Shown here one piece after another: positions 35,983 through 46,094 of a stretch of DNA of 64,000 nucleotides. Position 1 is the first letter of the stretch; each line of letters opens with the position of its first letter. The notes under the pieces were generated by a model that saw only the letters and a program-made list of their open reading frames with translations, ran no database searches and was not told the origin of the DNA. This DNA is from Diplocloster agilis (lineage in GTDB: Bacteria > Bacillota > Clostridia > Lachnospirales > Lachnospiraceae). The stretch spans positions 1 to 64,000 of the forward strand of contig NZ_JAHQCW010000009.1 in the NCBI RefSeq assembly GCF_019042275.1, in the 5' to 3' direction. Both the position numbers and the translations under genes were made by a program.

Positions 35983-36065
35983 CATTGAATTTTATTTTTT
36001 CTACCTTCATTTTAGCCGGGTGTAAATTTCTTTGCAATCCTTCCATAAAAAAGCTCTTTTCAATG

Positions 36066-36109
36066 AAAAAGCCTGACAGACATCACATCATAACATCTGC
36101 AAGGCTTTT
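36066..36109 (-). terminator. Terminator behind cca
   Basis: Minus strand AAAAGCCTTGCAGA pairs with TCTGTCAGGCTTTTT, followed by C and T-rich sequence; about 95 bp behind the cca stop. Confidence 0.6.
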
Positions 36110-36204
36110 ACATATTATTTTATTTCTATTATCTTATTTTATCTTATTCCGTTATAACTCTTTACTTTTCGTTTAGAAAATCATAATTCCTTGAGCAGGA
36201 AATT

Positions 36205-37542
36205 TTATGCATCCCTTAAAAACTCCGACGCTCGTTCCAGCAAGTATTCTCTATTATTATATTCCGGATTGTCCAAAACCATATTTAATAGCTTTCGGAG
36301 TGCTTCACCCACCAAGCGTCCCTGGGGATACCCAATCGCCAGCAGATCCTTTCCATCCACCGCCAGATCCTGCAAAATCACACACTGCCTTTTCTCCAGC
36401 ACGGTTTCATACAAGCTGTTAATCTGAGCAAACTTTACCAGCCGGGCTCTAATAAGCGCAGGATTCTGGGACAGGTAGTCGGCCCTCCTGACCTGAAGGA
36501 AACAGGGAAAATATTCCGGGCCGATCTGGTTCATCGCCCTGCGAATGCTCCTGGCGTTGGGAGCCACCTGATAGTCGTGGTATTTGATCAGATGGGAGAC
36601 CGCGTGCACCGTGTCGTTGTCAAAGCGCAGGCGGTTCAGGATCGTACGGGCCATGCGCTCGCCCTGCACGGCGTGTTTGTAAAAATGATCCGTCCCGTCC
36701 GCATCCGTAGTTCTGGTGACCGGTTTGGCGGCGTCGTGGAGCAGCATCGTGAGGCGGAGCACCTTATCCGGCGGAACCAGCCGCACCGCCTTCAGAAGAT
36801 GTTCCCCTACATTATAACTATAGTCCGGATGATTCTGAACCAATTTCATACAGGCGTCGAATTCCGGCAGGATCACAGCGGTAATCCCCATCTCATAAGC
36901 CTGCATAAGCGTCTCCGGGTGGTCGGAGACCAGCAGTTTAACCAATTCCGTCTGGATTCTCTCCACGCTGATATAGACCAGGTTCGAAGCCATACGGCGG
37001 ATCGCGCGGCAGGTATCCTTCTCGATCCGAAAGCCCAGCTGGGCCGCGAAGCGGACCGCCCGTAAGATGCGAAGGGCGTCCTCGTCAAAGCGTTCGGCGG
37101 GATCACCCACGCAGCGGATCGTTTGATGCTGAAGATCGTCGAGGCCCCCGAACAGATCGATCAGGCCGGCTTCGTCATTGTAAGCCATGGCGTTGACCGT
37201 AAAGTCCCGGCGTTTCAGATCCTCTTCCAGCTTTTTCGTGAATTTCACTTCCTTGGGGTGCCGGCTGTCCTCGTACTCCCCGTCGATGCGGTATGTGGTG
37301 ACCTCGAAGTTTTCCTTATTCAGACGCACCGTAACCGTACCGTGCTGTATGCCGGTATCTATGGTGCGTTCAAAGATCTGCTTCACCTGAAAAGGAGTCG
37401 CAGACGTGGTGATATCCCAGTCTCCCGGCTCCTTTCCCAAGATAGAATCCCGGACACAGCCGCCTACGGCAAAGGCCTCATGGCCTTCTGCCGCCAATGT
37501 TTGCAAAATCGTGCTTACTTTTGCAGGCAGTTGTATCTTCAT
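36205..37542 (-). CDS. cca: CCA-adding tRNA nucleotidyltransferase
   Basis: 445-aa class II nucleotidyltransferase that builds or repairs the tRNA 3' CCA end; the four tRNA genes in this window lack encoded CCA. Motifs: FAVGGCVRDSILGKEPGDWDITTSA (metal aspartates), RRDFTVNAMAYN, ERFDEDALRILRAVRFAAQLGF. An HD domain follows (MLLHDAAKPVTRT, HLIKYHDY). ATG 37542 follows AGGAG; a TTG two codons upstream is less well spaced. Confidence 0.95.
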   Translation of the reverse strand: MKIQLPAKVSTILQTLAAEGHEAFAVGGCVRDSILGKEPGDWDITTSATPFQVKQIFERTIDTGIQHGTVTVRLNKENFEVTTYRIDGEYEDSRHPKEVKFTKKLEEDLKRRDFTVNAMAYNDEAGLIDLFGGLDDLQHQTIRCVGDPAERFDEDALRILRAVRFAAQLGFRIEKDTCRAIRRMASNLVYISVERIQTELVKLLVSDHPETLMQAYEMGITAVILPEFDACMKLVQNHPDYSYNVGEHLLKAVRLVPPDKVLRLTMLLHDAAKPVTRTTDADGTDHFYKHAVQGERMARTILNRLRFDNDTVHAVSHLIKYHDYQVAPNARSIRRAMNQIGPEYFPCFLQVRRADYLSQNPALIRARLVKFAQINSLYETVLEKRQCVILQDLAVDGKDLLAIGYPQGRLVGEALRKLLNMVLDNPEYNNREYLLERASEFLRDA

Positions 37543-37582
37543 ATTCAATTACTCCTATTGCTTTACATTCATATGCTTCCTA

Positions 37583-39019
37583 TTAATATGCTTTTCCCCA
37601 ATACACCATGGTCTTCGCAGGTTTTCCGCAGCATACGCAGGTATCCGCCACATGTTCCTGTTCGAAAGGCATACATCTGGAGGTGGCCGTGGTCTCTTCC
37701 TTGATCTTCAGCTCACAAGCTTCATCCCCGCACCACATAGCTTTGACAAAGCCCGGTTTGTTTGCGATCAGTTCTTTGAACTCCTCGTAGTTGGCCGCCT
37801 GATAGGTATGCGCATCCCGGTGGGCTCTGGCACGCTCCAGCATCTCCTGCTGCATCGTCTCCTGCACCTGGGCCAGCTTCGTCTCGATCTCATCCAGGGA
37901 AACGACGATCTTCTCTCTGGTATCCCGGCGGACGATTACCGCCTGATTCGCTTCCAGATCCTTCGGACCGATCTCGATCCGGGTGGGAATCCCCCGCATC
38001 TCCTGCTCGCTGAATTTCCAGCCGGGGCTCTTGTCGGAATCGTCCACCTTCACGGAGAAGCTCTTCGCCAGGCGGTCTCTCAATTCATAAGCCTTGTTAA
38101 GAACGCCCTCTTTGTGCTGGGCGATGGGCACGATCATAACCTGCACGGGAGCGATTCTCGGCGGCAGAACCAGGCCGCTGTCATCGCCGTGTACCATGAT
38201 AATGGCACCGATGATTCTGGTGGACATTCCCCAGGAGGTCTGATGGACGTACTGGAGCTTATTGTCCTTGTCCGTGTACTGGATATCAAACGCATGGGCA
38301 AATCCATCCCCGAAGTTATGGCTGGTGCCTGACTGCAGCGCTTTTCCATCGTGCATCAGGGCTTCGATGGTGTATGTGGAGTGGGCGCCGGCGAATTTTT
38401 CTTTGTCGGTCTTCTTCCCCTTGATCATCGGGATCGCCAATATCTGCTCGCAGAAATCCGCGTATACATTCAGCATCTGGATCGTGCGTTCTTCCGCCTC
38501 TTCTTCGGTGGCGTGAGCCGTATGGCCCTCCTGCCACAGGAATTCCATGGAACGCAGGAAAGGCCTGGTCGTCTTCTCCCAGCGCACTACCGAACACCAC
38601 TGGTTATACAGCTTGGGAAGGTCCCGGTAGGACTGGATGATATTGGAATACATATCACAGAATAGTGTCTCGGATGTAGGCCGGACGCAGAGACGTTCCT
38701 GGAGGGGTTCCATGCCTCCGTGGGTCACCCAGGCTACTTCCGGGGCAAATCCTTCCACGTGGTCTTTTTCCCGCTGCAGCAGGCTTTCCGGTATGAACAG
38801 CGGCATATATACATTTTCAACGCCGGTCTCTTTGAACCGCCGGTCTAATTCTTTCTGGATATTTTCCCAGATGGCATACCCATTAGGGCGAAGGATCATA
38901 CAGCCTTTCACATTGGAATATTCTATCAGTTCCGCTTTTTTTACTACATCGGTGTACCATTGCGCAAAATCTTCCTCCATGGAGGTGATGGCTTCCACCA
39001 GTTTCTTTTCTTTCGCCAT
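37583..39019 (-). CDS. proS: Prolyl-tRNA synthetase (short, type 3)
   Basis: 478-aa class II synthetase charging tRNA-Pro. It is the archaeal/eukaryotic-like form without the editing insertion. Class II motifs visible: [60 protein letters not shown], and [27 protein letters not shown]. The C-terminal zinc-binding-like cysteines are in CGDEACE and CVCCGKPAK. Start [11 protein letters not shown] at 39019; the open frame continues upstream into palindromic element D but that part is not protein sequence. Confidence 0.95.
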   Translation of the reverse strand: MAKEKKLVEAITSMEEDFAQWYTDVVKKAELIEYSNVKGCMILRPNGYAIWENIQKELDRRFKETGVENVYMPLFIPESLLQREKDHVEGFAPEVAWVTHGGMEPLQERLCVRPTSETLFCDMYSNIIQSYRDLPKLYNQWCSVVRWEKTTRPFLRSMEFLWQEGHTAHATEEEAEERTIQMLNVYADFCEQILAIPMIKGKKTDKEKFAGAHSTYTIEALMHDGKALQSGTSHNFGDGFAHAFDIQYTDKDNKLQYVHQTSWGMSTRIIGAIIMVHGDDSGLVLPPRIAPVQVMIVPIAQHKEGVLNKAYELRDRLAKSFSVKVDDSDKSPGWKFSEQEMRGIPTRIEIGPKDLEANQAVIVRRDTREKIVVSLDEIETKLAQVQETMQQEMLERARAHRDAHTYQAANYEEFKELIANKPGFVKAMWCGDEACELKIKEETTATSRCMPFEQEHVADTCVCCGKPAKTMVYWGKAY

Positions 39020-39123
39020 GATCTTTTCTCCTTTATAAGTTCTCCTTCCTTTAATTATTACTATCCGTGGGGATTTGTCAAGTTCTTTTATGGAAAATGG
39101 AGAGGATATGCCGGAGAAAGACA

Positions 39124-39564
39124 AAAGGGGACATGTCCATTTCGGTTGGTTCTTCCCCGGGTTAGGGGCATGCCCGCTGCTTAAGGCAGGGGACAAAGAC
39201 GGTATACGGGGAGCCTCCCGGCCGACGGGGCCTTTTTGTCTCCCCGGAAGCCCATAGGGCGGCTGTGCAGCGCTTAGGGGAATCGAAAAGCCGGGTTCAG
39301 GATGCCCGGCGGACTTCACGTCCGACGGGCAAGAGCCTCTGAACCGGGAACACCTCACGTGTTCCTGGTGAATAGGCTCGGTTCCTGAACCCGGCTTTTC
39401 GATTCCACTTAGCAGCTGCCAGCGCAAGCCCTCTGCGCTTCCGGGGAGACAAAAAGGCTCCGTCGGCCGGGAGGCTCCCCGGGTACCGTCTCTGTCCCCT
39501 GCCTTAAGCAGCGGGCATACCCCAAACCCGAGGAAGAACCAACCGAAATGGACATGTCCCCTTT
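39124..39564. repeat. Giant palindromic element, family 1, copy D (441 bp)
   Basis: The outer ends are AAAGGGGACATGTCCATTTC and its complement, ending at 39564, only 2 bp from the stop codon (39567) of the solute-binding gene. Core 39287-39398. Mid-arm CTTTTTGTCTCCCCGGAA pairs with TTCCGGGGAGACAAAAAG. Arms run through CCCGCTGCTTAAGG and its partner. It fills nearly all of the 547-bp gap between the sugar operon and proS. Confidence 0.9.
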
Positions 39565-39566
39565 CC

Positions 39567-40895
39567 TTAATTTCGAATCGATGCGAAATCATTATCCAAA
39601 CTTTCGCACAGCCCCTCTACATCCATCTCGTTCTCCATCGAGTAATTCAAAATGGTTTCATAGAAGATCTGATAGTATTCGTCGGAAAACAGCGTCAGGC
39701 CTGAACTGTTCCACACCTGCTCAGCCGGATAGGACTGGATATCCATAAGCCCGTCGGAGAAGCTTAAGTCCACTCCCTTTGCCGTGGAGATCTTGAATCC
39801 GTTGGTGGCGTAGCTTTCACCGGATTCCTTGCTCAGCAGCCAGCTATAGAATTTTTTGCCGGCTTCCAGTTTATCCGTGTCCGTGCTGTTATACAGGCAG
39901 ATTCCGTTTCCGGGCCTCAGGATCATCACGGCGCCGCTGGGGTCATCGGTGGTGGGCATCGCAAATACTCTGACGTCACAGTCGGGATTTTTCGCGGTGA
40001 TCCCGTCAATGGCCCAGGAACCGTTGGCTACCATGGCTGCTTCTCCGGTGGCTACCATATTCTGGGCGGTGTCCCAGTTGGTTCCGAAGGGGTCCTCTCC
40101 CCAGTAGGGCTTGAAGCTGAAATAATTTTTGATGGCTTCCTTGAATTCTTCGTCATCCGCGAAATGGGAGGTCAGGTTCATTTTGTCGGTGAACCAGTCC
40201 GGGGTGCCGAACACCGGGAACCCGGCCACATCCACGTATTCCTGAAGGCCCCAGAGTTCCTGCATGGGAGCGGCAAAGGGCTGGACTCCATTCTCCGTCA
40301 GGACCTCGCATATCTCTTTTAATTCAGTCAAGGTGGTAGGTACTTTCAATTGGTATTTGTCAAAAACAGCTTTGTTATAAAAGATCGCATACCCGTTCAC
40401 ATCCAGGGGAACCGCGTACTGCCGGCCCTCAACCTGACCGTCGGGGAGATAGCTCGCATCGATATGATCAAGCCCTTCTATATCCGTTACATCATACAGA
40501 TGGCCGGCTTTTGCATATTCCTCATAGTACACCTGGCCCGCCAGGTCGAAGATCATCGGGGCGTCGTCAGACGCGATTTTTGTTTTCAGGGTCTGGTCGT
40601 AGGTATTGTAAGGGACGGTTTCCACATTGATATGGATGTCCGGGTTTTCCGCCTCGAAGGATTGGATCATGTCGTCGACCCATACTTTAATCCCCTCTTC
40701 CTGAAAATGATGCAGCCAGGTAATTTCCACCGCTTTACCGGAGCTCTCTTTTTTTACCTTTTCCTGCCCGGCATCCGTCTCCTGTGCATCGGCAGCCGAG
40801 CCTGTATTCTCCTCTGCTCCCCCGCTGCCGCAGCCGGTCAAAAGTCCCGCCGCCAAAACCACAGTCAATAAAATCCCCATTACTCTTCTTTTCAT
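39567..40895 (-). CDS. ABC sugar-binding lipoprotein (family 1)
   Basis: 442-aa extracellular solute-binding protein. Lipobox LLTGC at the end of a signal peptide (residues 1-23), then a Ser/Glu-rich linker. The family 1 fold follows ([71 protein letters not shown]). Terminal gene of an eight-gene glycoside operon and partner of the two CUT1-type permeases. No ATPase gene is in the operon, so a shared MsmK-type ATPase elsewhere is likely. Element D begins 2 bp behind its stop. Confidence 0.93.
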   Translation of the reverse strand: MKRRVMGILLTVVLAAGLLTGCGSGGAEENTGSAADAQETDAGQEKVKKESSGKAVEITWLHHFQEEGIKVWVDDMIQSFEAENPDIHINVETVPYNTYDQTLKTKIASDDAPMIFDLAGQVYYEEYAKAGHLYDVTDIEGLDHIDASYLPDGQVEGRQYAVPLDVNGYAIFYNKAVFDKYQLKVPTTLTELKEICEVLTENGVQPFAAPMQELWGLQEYVDVAGFPVFGTPDWFTDKMNLTSHFADDEEFKEAIKNYFSFKPYWGEDPFGTNWDTAQNMVATGEAAMVANGSWAIDGITAKNPDCDVRVFAMPTTDDPSGAVMILRPGNGICLYNSTDTDKLEAGKKFYSWLLSKESGESYATNGFKISTAKGVDLSFSDGLMDIQSYPAEQVWNSSGLTLFSDEYYQIFYETILNYSMENEMDVEGLCESLDNDFASIRN

Positions 40896-40908
40896 GATTT
40901 TTCCTCCT

Positions 40909-41871
40909 TTATATCACCAGGTTTTTGTAGAATTTCTCTCGTTCCCGTATCGTTTCTTTCTTGATCAGTTCTCCGGTTTCCAGAAAATAATTCGTCATTT
41001 CCCAATCGGGAATTCCGGCTCTCCCTCCGATGCTGGCGCACTTAATGGCGGATGCCGCGCTGGCAAACTCAAGACACCGGCTGGGTTCCATCCCTTTTAT
41101 CCAGGCGCTTAAAAATGCTCCGTGAAACACATCCCCCGCTCCGGTAGTATCTGCAACCGGCAGCTTGTGAAACGCCGGAATGCGGATGTAGCGGCCGTCG
41201 ATCACCGCCTCCAGCCCCTGATCCCCCAGGGTCACCGCTGCCACACGGCAGCCTTTTTGGGCAATCTCGTACAGGGTGTCCCGAAATGGCTTCCCCTTGG
41301 ATCTTACCTTAAAATAGGCCTCGGAGCCAATATAAATATCGATCAGGCTCTCCATTTCCATCAGGGCATCGGTCTCATCCGGATATGGGTCCGCATCCAT
41401 AGACACGGTTATCCCTTGGCTCTTAGCGAACTGCGCTGCCGCGACGGATACGGCGTCCGGCGTCTCCAGATGAATCGCTTTGGCCTGTTTTAAGAAGTCC
41501 GGGTCCAGTTCTTCCGGCATAAGCTGCTTAACCGTCGGCCTCTCTCCCAGGAATCTTCGGTTGGGTGAGCATTTTTCCGCGATACATACACAGTATCCTG
41601 TCTTCCCCTCCTCTCTTTCTTTTAACTGTTCCACCTGTATTCCATGACGTATAAAATCCTCCCGGACAAATTGTCCCTTGGCATCTTTGCCGACCGTACC
41701 CGCCACGGCGCATTCCATGCCAAGCCTTGCCGCCGCAGCCAGCGCGGTGCTCACCTTCCCGCCGCCCTGGCTGCTGTAATCCAGAAGCGTCGTAAAGCTG
41801 TTCTCGTCCGGTATCTGTTCCACCACCAGGAGCAGATCCTTGATGGGTTGCGCGATTCCTATAATATCCAT
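40909..41871 (-). CDS. PfkB-family carbohydrate kinase
   Basis: 320-aa ribokinase-fold sugar kinase. N-terminal GGGKVSTALAAAARLG (substrate side) and C-terminal VADTTGAGDVFHGAFLSAWIKG with the catalytic Asp. The sugar is unknown. Together with the isomerase-like and class II aldolase genes it could form an isomerase-kinase-aldolase route, as for tagatose or deoxy sugars. 13 bp ahead of the binding-protein gene. Confidence 0.9.
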   Translation of the reverse strand: MDIIGIAQPIKDLLLVVEQIPDENSFTTLLDYSSQGGGKVSTALAAAARLGMECAVAGTVGKDAKGQFVREDFIRHGIQVEQLKEREEGKTGYCVCIAEKCSPNRRFLGERPTVKQLMPEELDPDFLKQAKAIHLETPDAVSVAAAQFAKSQGITVSMDADPYPDETDALMEMESLIDIYIGSEAYFKVRSKGKPFRDTLYEIAQKGCRVAAVTLGDQGLEAVIDGRYIRIPAFHKLPVADTTGAGDVFHGAFLSAWIKGMEPSRCLEFASAASAIKCASIGGRAGIPDWEMTNYFLETGELIKKETIREREKFYKNLVI

Positions 41872-41882
41872 GCCGAACCTCC

Positions 41883-42704
41883 CTAACTTTTTACCGCGCC
41901 GGACGCGATTCCTTCTATTAAATACCGCTGGCAGAATACGAAGAAAATCAGAACCGGCAGCATACAGACGATGGAAGCCGCAAACGCCACCGCGTAATCG
42001 GTCGTATGCTCTCCGAAAAAGTAGTATTGTTTCACCGTCAGGGTCCGTACCTCTTCCTTTTGCAGCAGAATCAGCGCGATATTAAAGTCGTTCCAGAGCC
42101 ACATCACATGCAGGGCCGCAACCGTGGCCGTGATCGGTTTTAACAGCGGAAACACGATCCTGAAAAATGTCTTATACGGTCCGCAGCCGTCGATCATCGC
42201 CGCTTCCTCAAGCTCCCTCGGAATGGATTTTACAAATCCGACATAGAGGAATGTAGCATAGGCAATGCTGGTTCCGGTCAGGATCAGGATCATTCCGAAC
42301 AGGGAGTTCTGAAGCTTAAGCGCCTTGTACATCTTATAGATCGGAATCATCAGGATCTGAAAGGGAATCATCAGGGATGCCAGATAGATTTTATCCAGAC
42401 ACCGAAATGCCCGGTTGGAAGCGGCATGTCTGGCAATCGCGTATCCTCCCATGGAAGCGCCCACGATAATCAGCGCCACGGATGGAAACGTAACGATGCA
42501 GCTGTTGATCAGGGACCGGGTAAAATCACTTCGTTCCATAGCCTCCGTATAGTTTTCCAGATGCAGGGCCGTCGGGAAGCTTAAAATGGAACGCGAGATT
42601 TCCTGCTGTGTCTTCACGGAGGTTAGTACGGCCATGAAGATAGGAAAACAAAATAGTAACATCAGTAGGATGGTCAGCGCGATAATAAAATATTTTCTTT
42701 TCAT
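41883..42704 (-). CDS. ABC sugar permease, MalG-type
   Basis: 273-aa inner membrane component of a CUT1 sugar importer. Six helices; the EAA loop is PRELEEAAMIDGCGPYKTFFRIVFPLLKPI (residues about 155-185), which contacts the ATPase. Stop and start overlap with the upstream permease by one base (TGATG context). Works with the MalF-type partner and the family 1 lipoprotein. Confidence 0.94.
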   Translation of the reverse strand: MKRKYFIIALTILLMLLFCFPIFMAVLTSVKTQQEISRSILSFPTALHLENYTEAMERSDFTRSLINSCIVTFPSVALIIVGASMGGYAIARHAASNRAFRCLDKIYLASLMIPFQILMIPIYKMYKALKLQNSLFGMILILTGTSIAYATFLYVGFVKSIPRELEEAAMIDGCGPYKTFFRIVFPLLKPITATVAALHVMWLWNDFNIALILLQKEEVRTLTVKQYYFFGEHTTDYAVAFAASIVCMLPVLIFFVFCQRYLIEGIASGAVKS

Positions 42705-43567
42705 CAGATCTCCACCTCTCTTTTCCGAAAGAAGGAAGATACGGCGCTGCCCAGGAGCACAAGGGCGATCACAAACACCAGGGAGATCGCCTGTCCGTAC
42801 CCGGCCTTGTTGTAGCGGTACAGATTCTCAAAGATATAGATGGAAATGGTTCTGGAAGCGCCGCCCGGGCCGCCACCGGTGCTGGACAGGGTCATGGCGA
42901 ATTCCCGCAGCCAATTGGTCAGGGTCAGCGTGACGCACACGGTAAAGGACGGGGTTAGAAGCGGCAGCGTCACATGGCGGAACTTTTGTCCTGGGCCGGC
43001 TCCGTCCACGATGGCCGCTTCATAAAGGTCGGTGGGTATATTTTTCAGACCGGACAGATAGATCAGCATATTGATCCCGCACGTATTCCAAAGCCCCATG
43101 ACGGTGATGGCGAAGATGACCCAGTTTCTGCTGCCCAGCAGGTTCTTAATGTGGAAGAGCTGGGACAGCACCTCCCGGTAGATGAACCCCCATAAAAATG
43201 CCGTCAGCACCGCGCTGAAGCACACCGGTACGAAGAACAGGATCTTCGCAGCATTGCTCCATTTTCCGGTCTTTTGATTGACCAGCAGGGCCAGGCCCAG
43301 GGATATCACATTATTCCCGACGGTGCCGAAGAGGGCAAACAATAACGTGTTGCGCACCGGAGCCAGGATTCTCTTGTCGCTGAACATACGGATGAAGTTC
43401 TCGAATCCCACATAGTTATAATCCTTTGTGATTCCGTTCCAGTCCGTAAATGCAATGTTGATTCCCAGTAAAAGGGGGATCGCGATGGCAAATGCGAAGA
43501 AGAATAAGCCCGGCAGCAAAAACACATATTTTGAAACCGCTCTGGAATGGATTCTGCGTTTTTTCAT
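42704..43567 (-). CDS. ABC sugar permease, MalF-type
   Basis: 287-aa permease with six helices (YVFLLPGLFFFAFAIAIPLLLGINIAFTDWNG near the N terminus). EAA loop PTDLYEAAIVDGAGPGQKFRHVTLPLLTPS. Its ATG overlaps the stop of the upstream glycosidase gene (ATGA). Part of the same CUT1 importer. Confidence 0.94.
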   Translation of the reverse strand: MKKRRIHSRAVSKYVFLLPGLFFFAFAIAIPLLLGINIAFTDWNGITKDYNYVGFENFIRMFSDKRILAPVRNTLLFALFGTVGNNVISLGLALLVNQKTGKWSNAAKILFFVPVCFSAVLTAFLWGFIYREVLSQLFHIKNLLGSRNWVIFAITVMGLWNTCGINMLIYLSGLKNIPTDLYEAAIVDGAGPGQKFRHVTLPLLTPSFTVCVTLTLTNWLREFAMTLSSTGGGPGGASRTISIYIFENLYRYNKAGYGQAISLVFVIALVLLGSAVSSFFRKREVEI

Positions 43568-45213
43568 TTCATTCCCTCCTCAAGCAGCGCATGGACGACC
43601 CCTATATCAGAGTGGACCCACAAGCCATGGTCGCACTCGTCGCCTGTCCGAAGCCTGTCGGTTACAAATTTCATATCCGCCTCAAAATGCCCTTCCGCCA
43701 CTTCCAGGTATTCCTGGTGGCGCAGGTTCTGGAAATTGGAGGTGCGCACCCCTGTGGTCATGCCCTCGATGGTATCTTTACGGATCAGGTTCAGGCGGAA
43801 GCCTTCGCCTGCCAGATAGAAACTGCCATTTCCTTCATATACAATCAGCCCTTTTCCCCGGACATGATAATGCTCATCTTCTGTGTGGGCCGCATCCAGA
43901 TAAGGCCTGGTATCCTCCGCGTATGGATCGTCCAGAGGGTTGGTGCAGACCACACGGCCCACAAAATCACCGAAATCAATGTAATCGAAGGCGCTGCCTT
44001 CATACTGGGTCACTGCATATAAACGTCCGGTGCCCTGGTATTTTTGAATCAACGGCGCCGCCGCCCTTACGATCCGTACCATATTTGCATATTCCTGCAC
44101 GCCGGGTTTCAGATTCCCCTCCCGATCCGTCAGGCTGTCGATTCCAAAGCAATGAATTCCGCACAGGCCGAATTCTACAATACCCCGGAATGTGTTTACC
44201 GCGTTCATGACCGTTGCGCCGGATTCGGGAATGTAGAGGGGATTATCCGGCCCTGCATACTTCTCACAGATGTTACCGTACATCAGGTAATCGTTATAAT
44301 AAATATCCGGGCAAATCGCGTCGATATCGGGCGTGAACCGCTTCCACAGATCCAGCACCCGGCTGGCAGCGCCTCCGGACGGGTAATCGATCCCGGCTAC
44401 CCGGTTATACATTTCTCCCAGCCACACGTTGACGTAGGCAGGGATCCCGAATTCCCGTTTGCCTGCCGCGGATACGGAATTGATATAGACCGCGAAAGCA
44501 TATGCCGTGCATATCTCCGCCGCGTAGAAGCCGAATACTTCTTCCCAGTCCCCCTGGGTCCTTCCTCCGTGCTCCAGCCATATTTCCCGAACCTTAGATC
44601 CGCCGGCCCGCCCCGCTTGAGCGCAGGGGCCTGGTTCCTGAAGCCAGTCCATGACCGCCTTTGGCACCCGGCTTTTATACGCCCGCTCCCCGATGTCGGA
44701 ATAATCCCTGGGCGTGCCGATTTGGCCCGGCTCATTTTCGATCTGTACGCCGATTACGATCCCTTTGGTATCGTGAGATTTTAGGTAGGCCAGCAGCCTT
44801 GAAAAGGCGCGGGCATCGGCCTGCCTGTTTTCTTCACAGTGCGGGGATAGCACCCGGGTCTCAAAGTGCTGTATGGTCTGTACCCAGCGGAATCTCTCTT
44901 TTTGTGTTCTCATCCAGACCGGTATGTATTGGGAGGCGCCGTTTTTCCAGGAGCCGAACCAGAGCAGGATCAGATGCATGCCGTGCGCTTCGGCCTGCTG
45001 CAAAAGCATATGGACCTGGGAATAGTCATACACCCCTTCTTCCGGTTCCAGCAGGTTCCAGAATACCGGAGCGGCTACCGTATTAAGGCTCAGCGCTTCG
45101 GCCGCCTTCCATGCCCTGCGCATGGTTTCTTCCGAATAGGAGCTGGAGTTGTGTACCTGCCCCCCTAAGGAAAAGAAGGGAGTCCCGTCCCTGTTATAAA
45201 ATAGGTTGTTCAT
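43564..45213 (-). CDS. GH35/GH42-like beta-galactosidase-type glycosidase
   Basis: 549-aa cytosolic TIM-barrel glycosidase with a C-terminal beta domain, related to GanA-type/DUF5597 beta-galactosidases. N-terminal FSLGGQVHNSSSYSEETMRRAWKAAEALSLNTVAAPVFWNLLEPEEGVYDYS. Likely acid/base Glu in GVQIENEPGQIG and nucleophile Glu in PLYIPESGAT. No signal peptide, so it acts on imported oligosaccharides or glycosides. ATG 45213 has GGAGG and overlaps the aldolase stop. Exact linkage specificity is not visible. Confidence 0.85.
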   Translation of the reverse strand: MNNLFYNRDGTPFFSLGGQVHNSSSYSEETMRRAWKAAEALSLNTVAAPVFWNLLEPEEGVYDYSQVHMLLQQAEAHGMHLILLWFGSWKNGASQYIPVWMRTQKERFRWVQTIQHFETRVLSPHCEENRQADARAFSRLLAYLKSHDTKGIVIGVQIENEPGQIGTPRDYSDIGERAYKSRVPKAVMDWLQEPGPCAQAGRAGGSKVREIWLEHGGRTQGDWEEVFGFYAAEICTAYAFAVYINSVSAAGKREFGIPAYVNVWLGEMYNRVAGIDYPSGGAASRVLDLWKRFTPDIDAICPDIYYNDYLMYGNICEKYAGPDNPLYIPESGATVMNAVNTFRGIVEFGLCGIHCFGIDSLTDREGNLKPGVQEYANMVRIVRAAAPLIQKYQGTGRLYAVTQYEGSAFDYIDFGDFVGRVVCTNPLDDPYAEDTRPYLDAAHTEDEHYHVRGKGLIVYEGNGSFYLAGEGFRLNLIRKDTIEGMTTGVRTSNFQNLRHQEYLEVAEGHFEADMKFVTDRLRTGDECDHGLWVHSDIGVVHALLEEGMK

Positions 45214-46094
45214 AAGATTTCCTCCAAGCTGTTTCCGGTTGTCCCGGGCTCTGCGGTACATGTGGTCAGCCTGCATTTTTCCGCAATATACGCGGATAAT
45301 TTCTCCCTTGCATACTCCACATGGCCGCAGGCCCCGTCCCTTTCCATTTCCTGCTCGAAATACTGCCCCGTATACTTCTGGTTTAAATAGGAAAATTCCG
45401 TGCCCACATTGAATTTATTGATCCCATTATGAAAGGCTTCCGTCAGCTGCTCCTTCGGGATACCGCTGCCGCCGTGGAGGACCAGCGGGGTTTTTACCGC
45501 CTGATTGATCTTCTTTAGGCGTGTGATGTCAAGCTTCGGCGGCCTCGTATAATTGCCGTGGGCGCTGCCAAAGGCAATCGCCAACGCCGTTACGCCCGTG
45601 GCTTCCGCAAATACTCTGGCTTCCTCCACCGGCGTGTAGAGATCGGATACTATATAATCCCCCTCATTGGCCGCCTTTCCTACATGTCCCAGTTCCCCCT
45701 CCACATCCGCTCCAAAAGCCTTCGCCGTTCGTACTACGGAAGCGGTAAATGCAATATTCTCATCCAGGGGAAGCAGGGAGCCATCCGCCATAACGGAAGG
45801 GAAGCCGGCTTTCAGCGCGCGGACAATATATGCAAAATCACTGCAATGATCCAGGTGAATCCCCACCGGGATGCGCACCTGCCGCGCCTGCTCCTTTACT
45901 AGGGCAAGAAACCCTTCCAGGGAAACGTATCCCGCCATTTCCGGGTACAGCATCACAATTACCGGACGTTTTGCTGCTGCCGCCCCCTGGACGGCGGCGG
46001 CGATCATCGCATAATTCATAGCGTCGAAGGCGAGAACCGCCGTCCCATGCCGGTCCGCCTCGGCCAGTATATCCCGCACCCGTTCCAGACTCAT
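45210..46094 (-). CDS. Class II fructose-bisphosphate aldolase family protein
   Basis: 294-aa zinc-dependent aldolase family member. Zinc ligands in GIHLDHCSDF (His, Asp-His), AFGSAHGNY and LHGGSGIPKEQL. GKAANEGDYIVSDLYTPVEEARVF is typical of the KbaY/GatY/FbaA group. The substrate may be tagatose-1,6-bisphosphate, fructose-1,6-bisphosphate or a deoxy-sugar phosphate. Overlaps the upstream isomerase-like gene (ATGA) and the downstream glycosidase. Confidence 0.9.
   Translation of the reverse strand: MSLERVRDILAEADRHGTAVLAFDAMNYAMIAAAVQGAAAAKRPVIVMLYPEMAGYVSLEGFLALVKEQARQVRIPVGIHLDHCSDFAYIVRALKAGFPSVMADGSLLPLDENIAFTASVVRTAKAFGADVEGELGHVGKAANEGDYIVSDLYTPVEEARVFAEATGVTALAIAFGSAHGNYTRPPKLDITRLKKINQAVKTPLVLHGGSGIPKEQLTEAFHNGINKFNVGTEFSYLNQKYTGQYFEQEMERDGACGHVEYAREKLSAYIAEKCRLTTCTAEPGTTGNSLEEIL

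Noticed and set aside
39020-39592. N-terminal extension of proS through element D
   Set aside because: ProS homologues start near [11 protein letters not shown]; the extra residues are translation of the palindrome and a leader.
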